From: Ewingella sp963519305
GTDB taxonomy: Bacteria; Pseudomonadota; Gammaproteobacteria; Enterobacterales; Enterobacteriaceae
Direction of reading: 5' to 3'
Assembly (NCBI GenBank): GCA_963519305.1
Contig: CAUQMS010000006.1
Span: 1-64,000 of the forward strand
DNA length: 64,000 nt
Both the position numbers and the translations under genes were made by a program. The notes below the pieces were generated by a model. That model was not told where the DNA came from and made no database searches. It worked only from the letters and a program-made list of their open reading frames with translations. Below are positions 16,900 to 26,112 of the stretch, one piece after another. The first letter of the stretch is position 1; each line of letters starts with the position of its first letter.

Positions 16900-17439
16900 T
16901 TATTGAAGTTTGTCATCGAGTTCGATCAGCACCAGCAGCGAGGCGGTTCCTCCCAGCTCTTTGGGGGCCTGATGAAATGCCAGCACATCCGGGTGTTGCG
17001 CCAGCCAAAGCGGCGTCTGTTGTTTGAGAATATGTTTGCCGTGTCCGTGCATCACGCAGGCACAATGCACATGCTCACGGCGACAAGCAGCAATCAGTGC
17101 GCCCAGTTCCTGTTTGGCTTCGCGCTGTGTCAGCCCGTGCAAATCCAGAAACAGTTCCGGCGAGTAATCCCCGCGCCGCAGCTTCTTCAGTTCAAAATGG
17201 CTGACGTCCGGCCGGATATGACGCACCGGGCCCTCTTCCTGCAGCATCGGCTGAAATTCATCTGAGAAGTAGTAGCTGGCGTCCACCTGCTCCTGCAATA
17301 GCTTTTTCGGCGACATTGCCGTCACCTTTTTACGCAACGGGCGGTGGGTGATGGTGTCGTTTTGCAGGCGCTTGGTGCCTGGCACGGCTTCGCGAAAGAG
17401 GGTCTTTTCCTCCGGGCTCAGCGCATGTTTTTTCTTCAT
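16900..17439 (-). CDS. smrB: Ribosome rescue endonuclease SmrB
   Basis: SmrB cleaves mRNA between collided ribosomes. The 179-residue protein has a long N-terminal region followed by a C-terminal Smr domain with the conserved DLHGLT (about residues 99-104) and MHGHGKHILK motifs. The start MKKKHALSPEE is typical. It lies convergent with sixA and divergent from prmB, as in E. coli. Confidence 0.93.
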   Translation of the reverse strand: MKKKHALSPEEKTLFREAVPGTKRLQNDTITHRPLRKKVTAMSPKKLLQEQVDASYYFSDEFQPMLQEEGPVRHIRPDVSHFELKKLRRGDYSPELFLDLHGLTQREAKQELGALIAACRREHVHCACVMHGHGKHILKQQTPLWLAQHPDVLAFHQAPKELGGTASLLVLIELDDKLQ

Positions 17440-17673
17440 GGATTCGTCATCATTCTTAGGTCATTTCAACAGTGTACCTGCGTAAGTCGCCTCGTAGAAA
17501 GTAAACTCCAACTTATATTCTCCAGCACTTCTCGTAAGAACGGCCTATAGCTGCTGATTTGTGGCGGGCTTCATGGCAAACTATGCGCAAAATCATGCAC
17601 TGTAAATCCAGGGTGCACTGTAAACCCATGGTTAAACGCCTGTTACAAGAGTGCGTACCGTCAGGAGAGAAAA

Positions 17674-18606
17674 TTGGACAAAATATTCGTCGATGAAGCG
17701 GTCAGTGAGCTTCACACCATCCAGGATATGATTCGCTGGACTGTCAGTCGCCTGAACGCTGCAAATGTGTATTACGGTCATGGTACCGATAACCCGTGGG
17801 ATGAGGCTGTACAGCTGGTCCTGCCAAGCGTGTTTCTGCCGCTGGACATTCCTGAAGATATGCATAATGCCCGCCTGACATCCAGCGAGCGCCATCGCAT
17901 TGTCGAGCGCGTGATCCGCCGTGTAAACGAGCGTGTTCCCGTTGCGTACCTCACCAATAAGGCCTGGTTCTGCGGTATGGAGTTCTACGTTGATGAGCGC
18001 GTTCTGGTTCCGCGTTCGCCGATTGGTGAGCTCATCAACAACCGCTTCTCCGGGATTCTGCGCGACAAACCGCAGCACATTCTCGACATGTGTACCGGCA
18101 GCGGTTGTATTGCTATTGCCTGCGCCTACGCTTATCCGGAAACCGAAGTGGACGCCGTGGATATCTCCCCCGATGCCCTGGCGGTTGCCGAGCAAAATAT
18201 CGAAGCACACGGTATCGAACACTGGGTCACGCCGATCCGCTCGGATCTGTTCCGCGATCTGCCGCCATTACAGTACGACCTGATTGTGACCAATCCACCG
18301 TATGTCGATGAAGATGACATGTCAGACTTGCCGCAGGAGTACCGCCATGAACCTGAACTGGGTCTGGCTTCCGGCAGCGACGGCCTGAAACTGACGCGCC
18401 GCATTCTCTCCTGCGCGCCGGACTACCTGACCGAAGACGGTGTGCTGATTTGTGAAGTGGGGAACAGCATGGTACATCTGATTGATCAATACCCTGAGAT
18501 CCCGTTCACCTGGCTGGAGTTTGAAAACGGCGGTGACGGCGTCTTTATGCTGACTAAACAGCAGCTGGTTGAACATGCCGATCACTTTAAAATGTTCCGC
18601 GATTGA
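17674..18606 (+). CDS. prmB: Ribosomal protein uL3 glutamine methyltransferase PrmB
   Basis: PrmB uses S-adenosylmethionine to methylate a glutamine in 50S protein uL3. The Rossmann motif ILDMCTGSGCIAIA (about 136-149) and the substrate-glutamine motif NPPY (207-210) are present. A TTG start at 17674 was chosen because it is preceded by AGGAGAG at the right distance and yields the conserved MDKIFVDEAV N-terminus. At 310 residues it is full length. Confidence 0.95.
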   Translation: MDKIFVDEAVSELHTIQDMIRWTVSRLNAANVYYGHGTDNPWDEAVQLVLPSVFLPLDIPEDMHNARLTSSERHRIVERVIRRVNERVPVAYLTNKAWFCGMEFYVDERVLVPRSPIGELINNRFSGILRDKPQHILDMCTGSGCIAIACAYAYPETEVDAVDISPDALAVAEQNIEAHGIEHWVTPIRSDLFRDLPPLQYDLIVTNPPYVDEDDMSDLPQEYRHEPELGLASGSDGLKLTRRILSCAPDYLTEDGVLICEVGNSMVHLIDQYPEIPFTWLEFENGGDGVFMLTKQQLVEHADHFKMFRD

Positions 18607-18650
18607 TCCGGACATCACTTAACCATTCACTCAACATTTAAGGAGCCGTG

Positions 18651-19736
18651 ATGGCAGGGAACAGTATTGGGCAGTTTTTCCGCGTCACCACTTTTGGCGA
18701 ATCCCACGGTGTGGCACTGGGCTGTATCATTGACGGCGTGCCGCCGGGCATTCCGCTGACCGAAGCCGACCTGCAACAGGATCTCGACCGCCGCCGTCCC
18801 GGCACCTCGCGCTACACTACGCAGCGCCGTGAGGCCGATGAGGTGAAAATACTCTCCGGCGTTTTCGAAGGGGTGACCACCGGTACCAGTATCGGTCTGG
18901 TGATTCAAAACACCGACCAGCGTTCGCAGGATTACAGTGCCATCAAAGATGTGTTCCGTCCGGGCCATGCCGATTACACCTACGAGCAGAAATATGGTGT
19001 GCGTGACTATCGCGGCGGAGGCCGTTCTTCCGCCCGTGAAACCGCCATGCGCGTGGCAGCCGGAGCGGTCGCAAAGAAATATCTGGCGCAGAAATTTGGT
19101 GTGACAGTGCGCGGTTATATGTCCCAGATGGGCGATATCACCTGTGAACTGAAAGACTGGGATCTGGTAGAAACCAACCCGTTCTTCTGCCCTGATGAAA
19201 GTAAGCTGGAAGCGCTGGATGAACTGATGCGCGCTCTGAAAAAAGAAGGCGATTCGATTGGTGCCAAAATCACCGTCGTGGCCGATCACGTGCCTGTCGG
19301 TCTGGGTGAGCCGGTGTTTGACCGTCTGGATGCCGATCTGGCCCATGCGCTGATGAGCATCAATGCAGTAAAAGGTGTGGAAATTGGCGACGGCTTTGCC
19401 GTGGTTAACAAGCGTGGCAGCGAAAACCGCGATGAAATCACCCCTCAGGGTTTTGAAAGTAACCATGCGGGCGGCATTCTCGGCGGTATCAGCAGCGGTC
19501 AGCCGGTGATTGCTCACCTTGCGCTGAAACCGACCTCCAGCATTACCGTGCCGGGCCGTACCATCAATCGCGAAGGCGAACAGGTGGAGATGATCACCAA
19601 AGGTCGCCATGACCCTTGCGTGGGTATCCGTGCGGTGCCGATTGCCGAAGCGATGATGGCGATTGTGCTGATGGATCACCTACTGCGTCAGCGCGCACAA
19701 AACGGCGATGTGCATTCAGACGTTCCACGCTGGTAA
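18651..19736 (+). CDS. aroC: Chorismate synthase AroC
   Basis: AroC performs the last step of the shikimate pathway, making chorismate with a reduced flavin cofactor. It carries the family signatures TFGESHGVALGC at the N-terminus, RPGHADYTY and the RGGGRSSARETA segment. The ATG at 18651 matches E. coli (MAGNSIGQ) and follows AAGGAG; the GTG one codon earlier is less likely. At 361 residues it has the expected length. mepA starts eight bases after its stop. Confidence 0.97.
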   Translation: MAGNSIGQFFRVTTFGESHGVALGCIIDGVPPGIPLTEADLQQDLDRRRPGTSRYTTQRREADEVKILSGVFEGVTTGTSIGLVIQNTDQRSQDYSAIKDVFRPGHADYTYEQKYGVRDYRGGGRSSARETAMRVAAGAVAKKYLAQKFGVTVRGYMSQMGDITCELKDWDLVETNPFFCPDESKLEALDELMRALKKEGDSIGAKITVVADHVPVGLGEPVFDRLDADLAHALMSINAVKGVEIGDGFAVVNKRGSENRDEITPQGFESNHAGGILGGISSGQPVIAHLALKPTSSITVPGRTINREGEQVEMITKGRHDPCVGIRAVPIAEAMMAIVLMDHLLRQRAQNGDVHSDVPRW

Positions 19737-19743
19737 ATCCCGG

Positions 19744-20598
19744 ATGAAATCTGCACTGATGACAGTCAACGTATTCAAAAAAGCCTGCGCCGGTCTTCTG
19801 GCGCTGGCGTTTTGCGCGCCCGCCGTGGCCGCTACGCCGTGGCAAAAAATCACTCAGCCAATTGCGGGTTCTCCTCAGGCCATTGGCGGATTTGCCAACG
19901 GCTGCCAGATAGGCGCGCATCCGTTACCGCTTAACTCACCGGACTATCAGGTGATGCGCACAGACCAGCGGCGTTATTTCGGTCAGCCCGATCTGCTGGC
20001 TTTCATCAAGCGTCTGGGGATCCAGGCCAATGATAAAGGCCTGGGGACGATGCTGATTGGGGATATGGCCATGCCTGCCGGTGGGCGTTTCAGCAGCGGC
20101 CACGCCAGCCATCAGTCGGGTCTGGACGTCGATATCTGGCTGCAACTGCCGCGTCAGCGCTGGAGCGAGCAGATGCTGCTCAAACCTCAGCCTATCGATC
20201 TGGTGAATGCCGACGGTAGGACGGTGAACCCGCGTCAATGGCAGCCGCGTATCGAAACGCTGATCAAACTGGCCGCACAGGACAGTGACGTCACACGTAT
20301 TTTCGTCAATGCGGCCATCAAGCAGCAACTTTGTGCGGATGCGGGCAGTGACCGCGAGTGGCTGCATAAAGTACGCCCGTGGTTTGGTCACCGCGCGCAC
20401 ATGCACGTGCGTTTGCGCTGTCCGGCTGGCAGTCTGGAATGCCTCGATCAGGCGCCACCTCCGCCGGGTGATGGTTGCGGTGCGGAACTGCAAAGCTGGT
20501 TCCTGCCGCCGAAACCGGGTAGCGGAACGCCAGTGAAAAAAGAGCCGCCACCGTTGCCGAAAACCTGTCAGGCACTGCTGGATAAACACGTTCTTTAA
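19744..20598 (+). CDS. mepA: Penicillin-insensitive murein endopeptidase MepA
   Basis: MepA is a periplasmic zinc LAS-type peptidase that cuts D-Ala-mDAP cross-links in peptidoglycan. A signal peptide ends near APAVAATPW. Metal ligands are visible in SSGHASHQSGLDVDIW and in GHRAHMHVRLRC. The C-terminus is Pro-rich and contains conserved cysteines (CLDQAPPPPGDGC). The ATG at 19744 is used; one five codons downstream (19759) is a possible alternative. Confidence 0.94.
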   Translation: MKSALMTVNVFKKACAGLLALAFCAPAVAATPWQKITQPIAGSPQAIGGFANGCQIGAHPLPLNSPDYQVMRTDQRRYFGQPDLLAFIKRLGIQANDKGLGTMLIGDMAMPAGGRFSSGHASHQSGLDVDIWLQLPRQRWSEQMLLKPQPIDLVNADGRTVNPRQWQPRIETLIKLAAQDSDVTRIFVNAAIKQQLCADAGSDREWLHKVRPWFGHRAHMHVRLRCPAGSLECLDQAPPPPGDGCGAELQSWFLPPKPGSGTPVKKEPPPLPKTCQALLDKHVL

Positions 20599-20645
20599 CC
20601 AGACGTAGATAATTCTTCGCCACGTATAGCGGGACTGAAAGAAAA

Positions 20646-21446
20646 ATGGATTGGTTGATTGTTGCCCCCTGGGTAGTAGGCGTTCTGTTTTTAGTGGCTG
20701 TCGTGGCGGGATTTATTGACTCTATTGCCGGCGGTGGCGGGCTTATCAGCCTGCCTGCACTGCTGGCGGCGGGGATCCCACCGGCTCAGGCAATTGCCAC
20801 CAATAAGCTTTCAGCGGTTGGCGGTTCGTTTTCAGCAAGCCTGTACTTTGTGCGCCGTGGGGTCGTTAACCTTAACGAACAGAAATTGAATATTGCCTGT
20901 ACGTTTATCGGTGCGGTGCTGGGGGCGATTTTAATCCAGCGTTTGCAGGCCGACATGCTGCGGCAGATATTGCCGCTGCTGATTATCTGTATCGGGCTCT
21001 ATTTTCTGCTGACGCCAAGGCTGGGGGAAAGTGACCGTCAGCGCCGTCTGTCAGCTTTGCCCTATGCGCTGATTGGCGGGGGTTGTGTCGGTTTTTACGA
21101 CGGATTTTTCGGTCCCGGTGCGGGGTCTTTCTACGCCCTCGGATTCGTGACGCTGTGCGGCTTTAATCTCGCTAAAGCCACTGCTCACGCCAAAGTGCTG
21201 AACTTCACCTCCAACTTTGGTGGCTTGCTGTTCTTCATCATGGGCGGAAAAGTGGTGTGGGTCGTCGGTTTTGTGATGATGGCGGGGCAGTTTATTGGTG
21301 CAAGGCTGGGTGCCCGTATGGTGCTCAGCAAAGGGCAAAAAATGATCCGCCCGATGGTGGTGATTGTGTCGGTCGTCATGAGTTGTAAGCTGATATATGA
21401 TAACCACGGCGCTGAAATCCACCAGTGGATCACCCTGCATACTTGA
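20646..21446 (+). CDS. yfcA: TauE/SafE-family membrane permease YfcA
   Basis: This 266-residue protein has about eight membrane helices and the family repeats GFIDSIAGGGGLISLPALL (N-half) and GFYDGFFGPGAGSFYALGF (C-half). The family moves sulfonates or other small anions, but the substrate of YfcA is not established. It follows mepA after 47 bases and may be in the same transcript. Confidence 0.93.
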   Translation: MDWLIVAPWVVGVLFLVAVVAGFIDSIAGGGGLISLPALLAAGIPPAQAIATNKLSAVGGSFSASLYFVRRGVVNLNEQKLNIACTFIGAVLGAILIQRLQADMLRQILPLLIICIGLYFLLTPRLGESDRQRRLSALPYALIGGGCVGFYDGFFGPGAGSFYALGFVTLCGFNLAKATAHAKVLNFTSNFGGLLFFIMGGKVVWVVGFVMMAGQFIGARLGARMVLSKGQKMIRPMVVIVSVVMSCKLIYDNHGAEIHQWITLHT

Positions 21447-21458
21447 CGCCGCAGCGTT

Positions 21459-21481
21459 CAAATCTGCTTATGGCAGATTTG
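21459..21481 (+). terminator. Hairpin after yfcA (weak terminator)
   Basis: CAAATCTGC and GCAGATTTG form a perfect nine-pair stem with loop TTATG, 13 bases after the yfcA stop. The bases that follow are not a true T-run, so it may stabilise the mRNA end rather than terminate strongly. Confidence 0.5.
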
Positions 21482-21578
21482 TTGCAGACCCGAATCACTG
21501 ATTCACGTCATAAAAGCCATGATAGGAACAGGGTTATATTGTCGCCCCTGAATTTACTTACTGAGTTTCACTGCCACT

Positions 21579-22136
21579 ATGTCAGATTCGACCGCAACAC
21601 ATAATTATCATCAATTGATCGAGATTTTTGATTCCTGTTTCTTTGAGGAATTCAACGTGCGCTTGGTGAAAGGCGACGATGAACCTATTTATTTGCCGGC
21701 CGACGAGCAGGAAAACTTCAACCGCATCGTATTCGCTCACGGTTATTATGCCAGCGGAATGCATGAAATTTCCCACTGGTGCGTAGCCGGGGCGGAACGC
21801 CACAAACTGGTCGATTTCGGTTACTGGTATTGTCCGGACGGACGTGATGCTCAGACACAGAGTGAATTCGAGAAAGTTGAGATCAAACCTCAGTCCTATG
21901 AGTGGCTGTTTTGCGCTGCTGCCGGTTTTGACTTTAACGTCAGCTGCGACAATCTCAGCGGCGACTGTGAGCCGGACCGGGTTGGTTTCCAGAACAAAGT
22001 GCGGGAAGAAGTGTTAAAAATGTTGCGCGAAGGCATCCCGCCACGCCCGGCACGCTTTATAAAAGCGTTACAATCGTTTTACAATACCGCTCCACTGACG
22101 GCTGAGGATTTCCCTGCACTCCAGCCGCTTGAATGA
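21579..22136 (+). CDS. epmC: Elongation factor P hydroxylase EpmC
   Basis: EpmC hydroxylates the beta-lysylated lysine of EF-P, the last step of that modification. The 185-residue protein has the conserved HEISHWC stretch (His62) and the YEWLFCAAAGFDFNVSCDNLSGD block of the family. It has the same position and neighbours as yfcM of E. coli. Confidence 0.93.
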   Translation: MSDSTATHNYHQLIEIFDSCFFEEFNVRLVKGDDEPIYLPADEQENFNRIVFAHGYYASGMHEISHWCVAGAERHKLVDFGYWYCPDGRDAQTQSEFEKVEIKPQSYEWLFCAAAGFDFNVSCDNLSGDCEPDRVGFQNKVREEVLKMLREGIPPRPARFIKALQSFYNTAPLTAEDFPALQPLE

Positions 22137-22168
22137 ATTTCAGAATAAAGAAGAATAGAGGATGAGTG

Positions 22169-22462
22169 ATGATCGCAGAATTTGAAACGCGGATTTTGAC
22201 GCTGATCGACGACATGGTTGAAAGCGCCAGCGATGATGAACTGTTTGCCAGTGGCTATCTGCGAGGCCATCTGACTGTGGCAGTTGCTGATGCTGAAGAG
22301 CAGGGCGAGCACAGCGCCGAAAGCCTGAAAGCCCTGGTGCAGCAAGGTCTGGACAAAGCCATTCAGGCAGGGGAACTTTCACCACGCGACCAGGTTCTGG
22401 TACTGGGTATGTGGGAAACGCTGTATCAGGCCTCACTGCCAGAAGAGTCTGAAGATAAGTAA
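22169..22462 (+). CDS. yfcL: YfcL family protein of unknown function
   Basis: This small acidic protein of 97 residues, MIAEFETRILTLIDDMVESAS, is helical and has no known activity. The ATG at 22169 was preferred over the overlapping GTG at 22166, since both share the same GAGGATGAG ribosome binding site. It follows epmC by 32 bases and is probably co-transcribed with it. It is convergent with mnmC across a strong palindrome. Confidence 0.88.
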   Translation: MIAEFETRILTLIDDMVESASDDELFASGYLRGHLTVAVADAEEQGEHSAESLKALVQQGLDKAIQAGELSPRDQVLVLGMWETLYQASLPEESEDK

Positions 22463-22496
22463 CCGCGTAGCGTTATTTTGAAAACATTATCCTATT

Positions 22497-22536
22497 CTGA
22501 AATGACAAAGGGCCTTACGGCCCTTTGTCATTTCAG
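22497..22536. terminator. Bidirectional terminator, perfect 18-pair stem
   Basis: The arm CTGAAATGACAAAGGGCC (22497-22514) and its exact reverse complement (22519-22536) enclose the loop TTAC. It stands between the convergent genes yfcL and mnmC. Its right arm includes the mnmC stop codon (22533-22535), so the last mnmC codon is directly in front of the structure. Confidence 0.85.
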
Positions 22537-24569
22537 ACTTCTTCCTGAACCACCGGTTTACCTTTAATCAATTTGCGGATCCACATACGGTTCGGGTTCA
22601 GCGCCGCCAGCGTTTCGCTGTCGAGTGGCATTGGCTCACCGGCGATTTGCGCCGCCAGCACTTCAGCGGCCAGCGGGGCAGAGCTTAGGCCGCGTGACCC
22701 CAGTGCGCCCAGCAGGAAAAGATTGCGGTGGCAGGGGGCGTCCGCCACCGGCTGACCGCGTTTCACGGCGATATCCAGTTTCTTATATTCGGCCAGCATA
22801 GCATCGTAATCTGCCACAGCACCGGCCATCGGCAGATGATCGCGGGTTGCGCAGCGAACGCCGTTACGCGCTTCACCTGCGCTGACGTCCACCTCTTTGG
22901 GCCAGTCAACGCTTGGCAGACAATCAATCAGACGCTGACGGTTTTGCTGCTGGTCGTCTTCCCGATACACCGTGCATTTATCTGCCCGGTGATAACTCGC
23001 CCCGATGCAGTGATGCTGATTTAGCGGATTCTCCGGCGTCATGTAGCCGTCGTAGCACAGCACCTGTTTGAGTTTTTGCAGCGTAGGGGTGGTGGGAATG
23101 TGGGAAACCTGACCGCTGACAGCGTAAACCGGTAACTTTTCGCTCTGCCGGAAGTCGTTGATATCGGCGCCGTTGGCCAGTACTACCGTGTCGTGCTGCA
23201 CTGAGTGCCCGTCGCTAAAATTCATCTTCCAGCGGCTCGTTTCGGCCAACGCCAGTTCGGTGACCCGCTGATTGAAATGGACGGTTAACCCTTGCGTTGC
23301 GGCCAGTTTAATAAGCTCTGCGGTAAGATCGGCCGGACACAACCAGCCGCCGAGGGGGTAGGTAATACCGCCGTTACCGCATGCCAGTCCGCAGGCGTCG
23401 GTCAGTTCCTGTTGCGACAACCCGATTGCCAGACTGGAAGGCCACTCGCCTTCGAGGATCTTGTCGATTTTCCCCTGACTTTTTTCGTCATACCCAAGCT
23501 GGCTGACACCGCACCAGTCATGATCAAACGGCACGCCCTGAGTGGCAACCGCCTGATACTGGCGTCTGGCAAAGGTGAATGCATGAGCGAAAAAACGCTC
23601 CAGTACATCATTTCTGCCATTGAGTAGCGGATAAACCGCCCCCTGGCGGTTGCCCGATGCGCCTCTGGCTGGTTGTTCGTCGGCGCAATAAAGTGTGACG
23701 GCATAATTCCGTCGCAGCAGCGCCAGTGCTAATACCGCACTGGCGACGCCGCCGCCAACAATGCCGATGTCCGTGGTTTTATCAGCGGCGGGGCGGCGAT
23801 ACCAGGGGGCCGGATGGGGTAAATTCAGCAGATTATTCATCTCGCCGCTGAGCACGTGCTTTTTCTCACCGAACCCTTTCACTTTCCTGACGTCAAACCC
23901 TGCGTCCTGTAAACCGCGGCGCACAAAACCGGCCACCGTAAAGGTCGCCAGTGTGCCCTGCGCCCTCGACAGGCGGGCCATATTGGTGAATACGTCTGCC
24001 GTCCACATATCTGGGTTTTTCGAGGGGGCAAAACCGTCTAAGAACCAGGCATCGATCTGCTGGTTCATGCTGCTGTCGCACGCCGGAAGCAGGGTGGTGA
24101 CATCACCAAACCACAGGTCCAGCGTTACGCGCCCGCCATCAAACAGCAGGCGGTGGCAACCGGCAAATGGCAGCGGCCATTGTTCGGTCAGTTTTGTGGC
24201 ATAACCGGCCAGTTCCGGCCAGCGTGCCAGAGCCGAGGTCAGGTCCGACGCCGAGAGCGGGAATTTCTCGAAGCTGATGAAATGCAGGCGTTTCAGCTTG
24301 GCGTCAGGCGCCTGCTGAAGGAAGGCATCGAATGCCTGCCATAGGGTGAGAAAGTTTAAACCGGTGCCAAATCCCGTCTCGGCGACAATGCATAACGGGC
24401 GCGGATGCGTGGCAAACCGCGCTGGAAAACCGTTGCCATTAAGGAAAACATGGCGTGTTTCCAGCAAGCCGTTCTGATTGGAAAAGTAGACGTCATCAAA
24501 ATGTCGGGAAACAGGTGTACCCTGTTCGTTCCAACTTAATTCGGCGGGCTGGATAGGGGAATGGCTCAC
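22533..24569 (-). CDS. mnmC: Bifunctional tRNA 5-methylaminomethyl-2-thiouridine synthase MnmC
   Basis: MnmC finishes the wobble modification mnm5s2U34. The N-terminal methyltransferase domain has the SAM loop AETGFGTGLNFLTLWQAF. The C-terminal FAD-dependent oxidase starts with DIGIVGGGVASAVLALAL (about residue 260). A GTG start at 24569 gives VSHSPIQPAELSWNEQGTPVSRHFDDVYFS, in line with E. coli, and follows GAGAG; the longer frame to 24629 looks non-coding. Length is 678 residues. Confidence 0.93.
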   Translation of the reverse strand: MSHSPIQPAELSWNEQGTPVSRHFDDVYFSNQNGLLETRHVFLNGNGFPARFATHPRPLCIVAETGFGTGLNFLTLWQAFDAFLQQAPDAKLKRLHFISFEKFPLSASDLTSALARWPELAGYATKLTEQWPLPFAGCHRLLFDGGRVTLDLWFGDVTTLLPACDSSMNQQIDAWFLDGFAPSKNPDMWTADVFTNMARLSRAQGTLATFTVAGFVRRGLQDAGFDVRKVKGFGEKKHVLSGEMNNLLNLPHPAPWYRRPAADKTTDIGIVGGGVASAVLALALLRRNYAVTLYCADEQPARGASGNRQGAVYPLLNGRNDVLERFFAHAFTFARRQYQAVATQGVPFDHDWCGVSQLGYDEKSQGKIDKILEGEWPSSLAIGLSQQELTDACGLACGNGGITYPLGGWLCPADLTAELIKLAATQGLTVHFNQRVTELALAETSRWKMNFSDGHSVQHDTVVLANGADINDFRQSEKLPVYAVSGQVSHIPTTPTLQKLKQVLCYDGYMTPENPLNQHHCIGASYHRADKCTVYREDDQQQNRQRLIDCLPSVDWPKEVDVSAGEARNGVRCATRDHLPMAGAVADYDAMLAEYKKLDIAVKRGQPVADAPCHRNLFLLGALGSRGLSSAPLAAEVLAAQIAGEPMPLDSETLAALNPNRMWIRKLIKGKPVVQEEV

Positions 24570-24654
24570 GTGAAACTCTCTCAGTTCAAGGCGATGCCGA
24601 AGTTTAACGGCGTGTTTGACCTCGCGCAAATTTACTGCGATTTACACAAGGAAT

Positions 24655-24671
24655 TGCTGATCGGACTTGTT
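24655..24671 (+). promoter_or_regulatory. FadR activator box of fabB
   Basis: TGCTGATCGGACTTGTT agrees with the FadR consensus AGCTGGTCCGACnTGTT at all but three or so positions. It overlaps the proposed -35 box, the place from which FadR activates fabB in E. coli. Confidence 0.65.
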
Positions 24672-24695
24672 CGGCGTACAACTGTACGCTAGAGT
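24667..24695 (+). promoter_or_regulatory. Proposed fabB promoter
   Basis: TTGTTC (-35, 24667-24672) and TAGAGT (-10, 24690-24695) are separated by 17 bases. The spacer is filled by the FabR palindrome, and the -35 overlaps the FadR box. Confidence 0.5.
24674..24689. promoter_or_regulatory. FabR operator of fabB
   Basis: GCGTACAACTGTACGC is a perfect palindrome (GCGTACA/TGTACGC around AC) and matches the FabR/FadR-controlled fabA and fabB operator AGCGTACAnnTGTACGCT. Binding in the promoter spacer would repress fabB. Confidence 0.75.
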
Positions 24696-24742
24696 GCGTC
24701 ACGAAATCCCGAATAGTTAGTTAATAGTACAAGAGGTATTAA

Positions 24743-25963
24743 ATGAAACGTGCAGTCATTACTGGCCTGGGTATTATCTCGAGCATTGGTAACAATAAGC
24801 AGGAAGTTCTGACCTCTCTGCAGCAAGGGAAATCTGGTATCACCTTCTCGAAAGAGTTGAAAGATGCCAAAATGCGCAGTCACGTCTGGGGCAATGTTAA
24901 ACTGGACACCACTGGACTGATCGACCGCAAGATTGTGCGTTTCATGAGCGATGCTTCCATCTACGCTTATCTCTCCATGCAGCAGGCGATCGAAGACTCA
25001 GGTCTGACGCCAGAAATGGTTTCTAACGACCGCACTGGCCTGATTGCAGGTTCCGGTGGCGGCTCTCCGCGTAACCAGGTTGCGGGTTCCGACGGTATGC
25101 GTGACAAAGGCCTGAAAGGCGTTGGTCCGTACATGGTCACGAAAGCGATGGCGTCCGGTGTGTCTGCCTGCCTGGCGACCCCGTTCAAAATTCGCGGTGT
25201 TAACTATTCCATCAGTTCTGCCTGTGCGACCTCTGCTCACTGCATCGGTAACGCGCTAGAAATGATCCAGTTGGGCAAGCAGGACGTGGTCTTTGCTGGC
25301 GGCGGCGAAGAGCTGTGCTGGGAAATGGCCTGTGAATTCGATGCCATGGGCGCGCTGTCTACCAAGTACAATGATACCCCGGAAAAAGCATCCCGTACTT
25401 ATGACCAGCAACGTGACGGTTTCGTCATCGCTGGCGGCGGCGGTATGGTTGTTGTCGAAGAGCTGGAACATGCTCTGGCCCGTGGCGCGCACATCTATGC
25501 TGAAATCGTAGGCTACGGCGCAACGTCTGACGGTGCTGATATGGTGGCTCCATCCGGTGAAGGCGCAGTGCGTTGCATGAGAATGGCCATGAACGGCGTA
25601 GATACCCCAATTGATTACGTTAACGTCCATGGTACTTCTACACCGGTCGGCGATGTGAAAGAGCTGGGTGCCATCCGTGAAGTGTTCGGCGACAAAACGC
25701 CAGCACTCTCTTCAACGAAAGCCATGACCGGTCACTCCCTGGGGGCCGCCGGTGTGCAGGAAGCGATTTACACCCTGCTGATGGCTGAACACGGTTTTAT
25801 CGCGCCAAGCATTAACATCGAAAACCTCGACGAGCAGGCTGAAGGTATGGATATCATCACCAAGCCAACTCAGCGCGAACTGACAACCGTTATGTCCAAC
25901 AGCTTCGGCTTCGGCGGCACTAACGCCACGCTGGTCATGCGTAAGCTGAAAAACGACAAGTAA
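24743..25963 (+). CDS. fabB: 3-oxoacyl-[ACP] synthase I FabB
   Basis: FabB elongates acyl-ACP and is essential for unsaturated fatty-acid synthesis. The catalytic triad is visible: Cys in SISSACATSAHC (about 163), His in VNVHGTSTPVGD (about 298) and His in KAMTGHSLGAAG (about 333). At 406 residues it is full length. It is divergent from mnmC. It has its own promoter with FadR and FabR boxes and its own terminator. Confidence 0.97.
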   Translation: MKRAVITGLGIISSIGNNKQEVLTSLQQGKSGITFSKELKDAKMRSHVWGNVKLDTTGLIDRKIVRFMSDASIYAYLSMQQAIEDSGLTPEMVSNDRTGLIAGSGGGSPRNQVAGSDGMRDKGLKGVGPYMVTKAMASGVSACLATPFKIRGVNYSISSACATSAHCIGNALEMIQLGKQDVVFAGGGEELCWEMACEFDAMGALSTKYNDTPEKASRTYDQQRDGFVIAGGGGMVVVEELEHALARGAHIYAEIVGYGATSDGADMVAPSGEGAVRCMRMAMNGVDTPIDYVNVHGTSTPVGDVKELGAIREVFGDKTPALSSTKAMTGHSLGAAGVQEAIYTLLMAEHGFIAPSINIENLDEQAEGMDIITKPTQRELTTVMSNSFGFGGTNATLVMRKLKNDK

Positions 25964-26005
25964 TTCTGATTCACGTCGTTACGTGTCCTGTCATTTCATA
26001 AAAAT

Positions 26006-26033
26006 AAAAAACCCGCTTCTGGCGGGTTTTTTT
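26006..26033 (+). terminator. Terminator after fabB
   Basis: CCCGC (26012-26016) and GCGGG (26022-26026) form a stem with loop TTCTG, extended by an A-run on the left and a T-run on the right. Confidence 0.92.
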
Positions 26034-26112
26034 ATATTTATGATTTGCAGTTTCTGTCATATTTCAATGATTCAGGTACAATTTCGCCACTTCTTTTCCC
26101 CATTTTGTTGAC

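Noticed and set aside
18627..19679. 350-codon minus-strand frame opposite aroC
   Set aside because: It is a His-rich antisense shadow of AroC, which is certain from its motifs.
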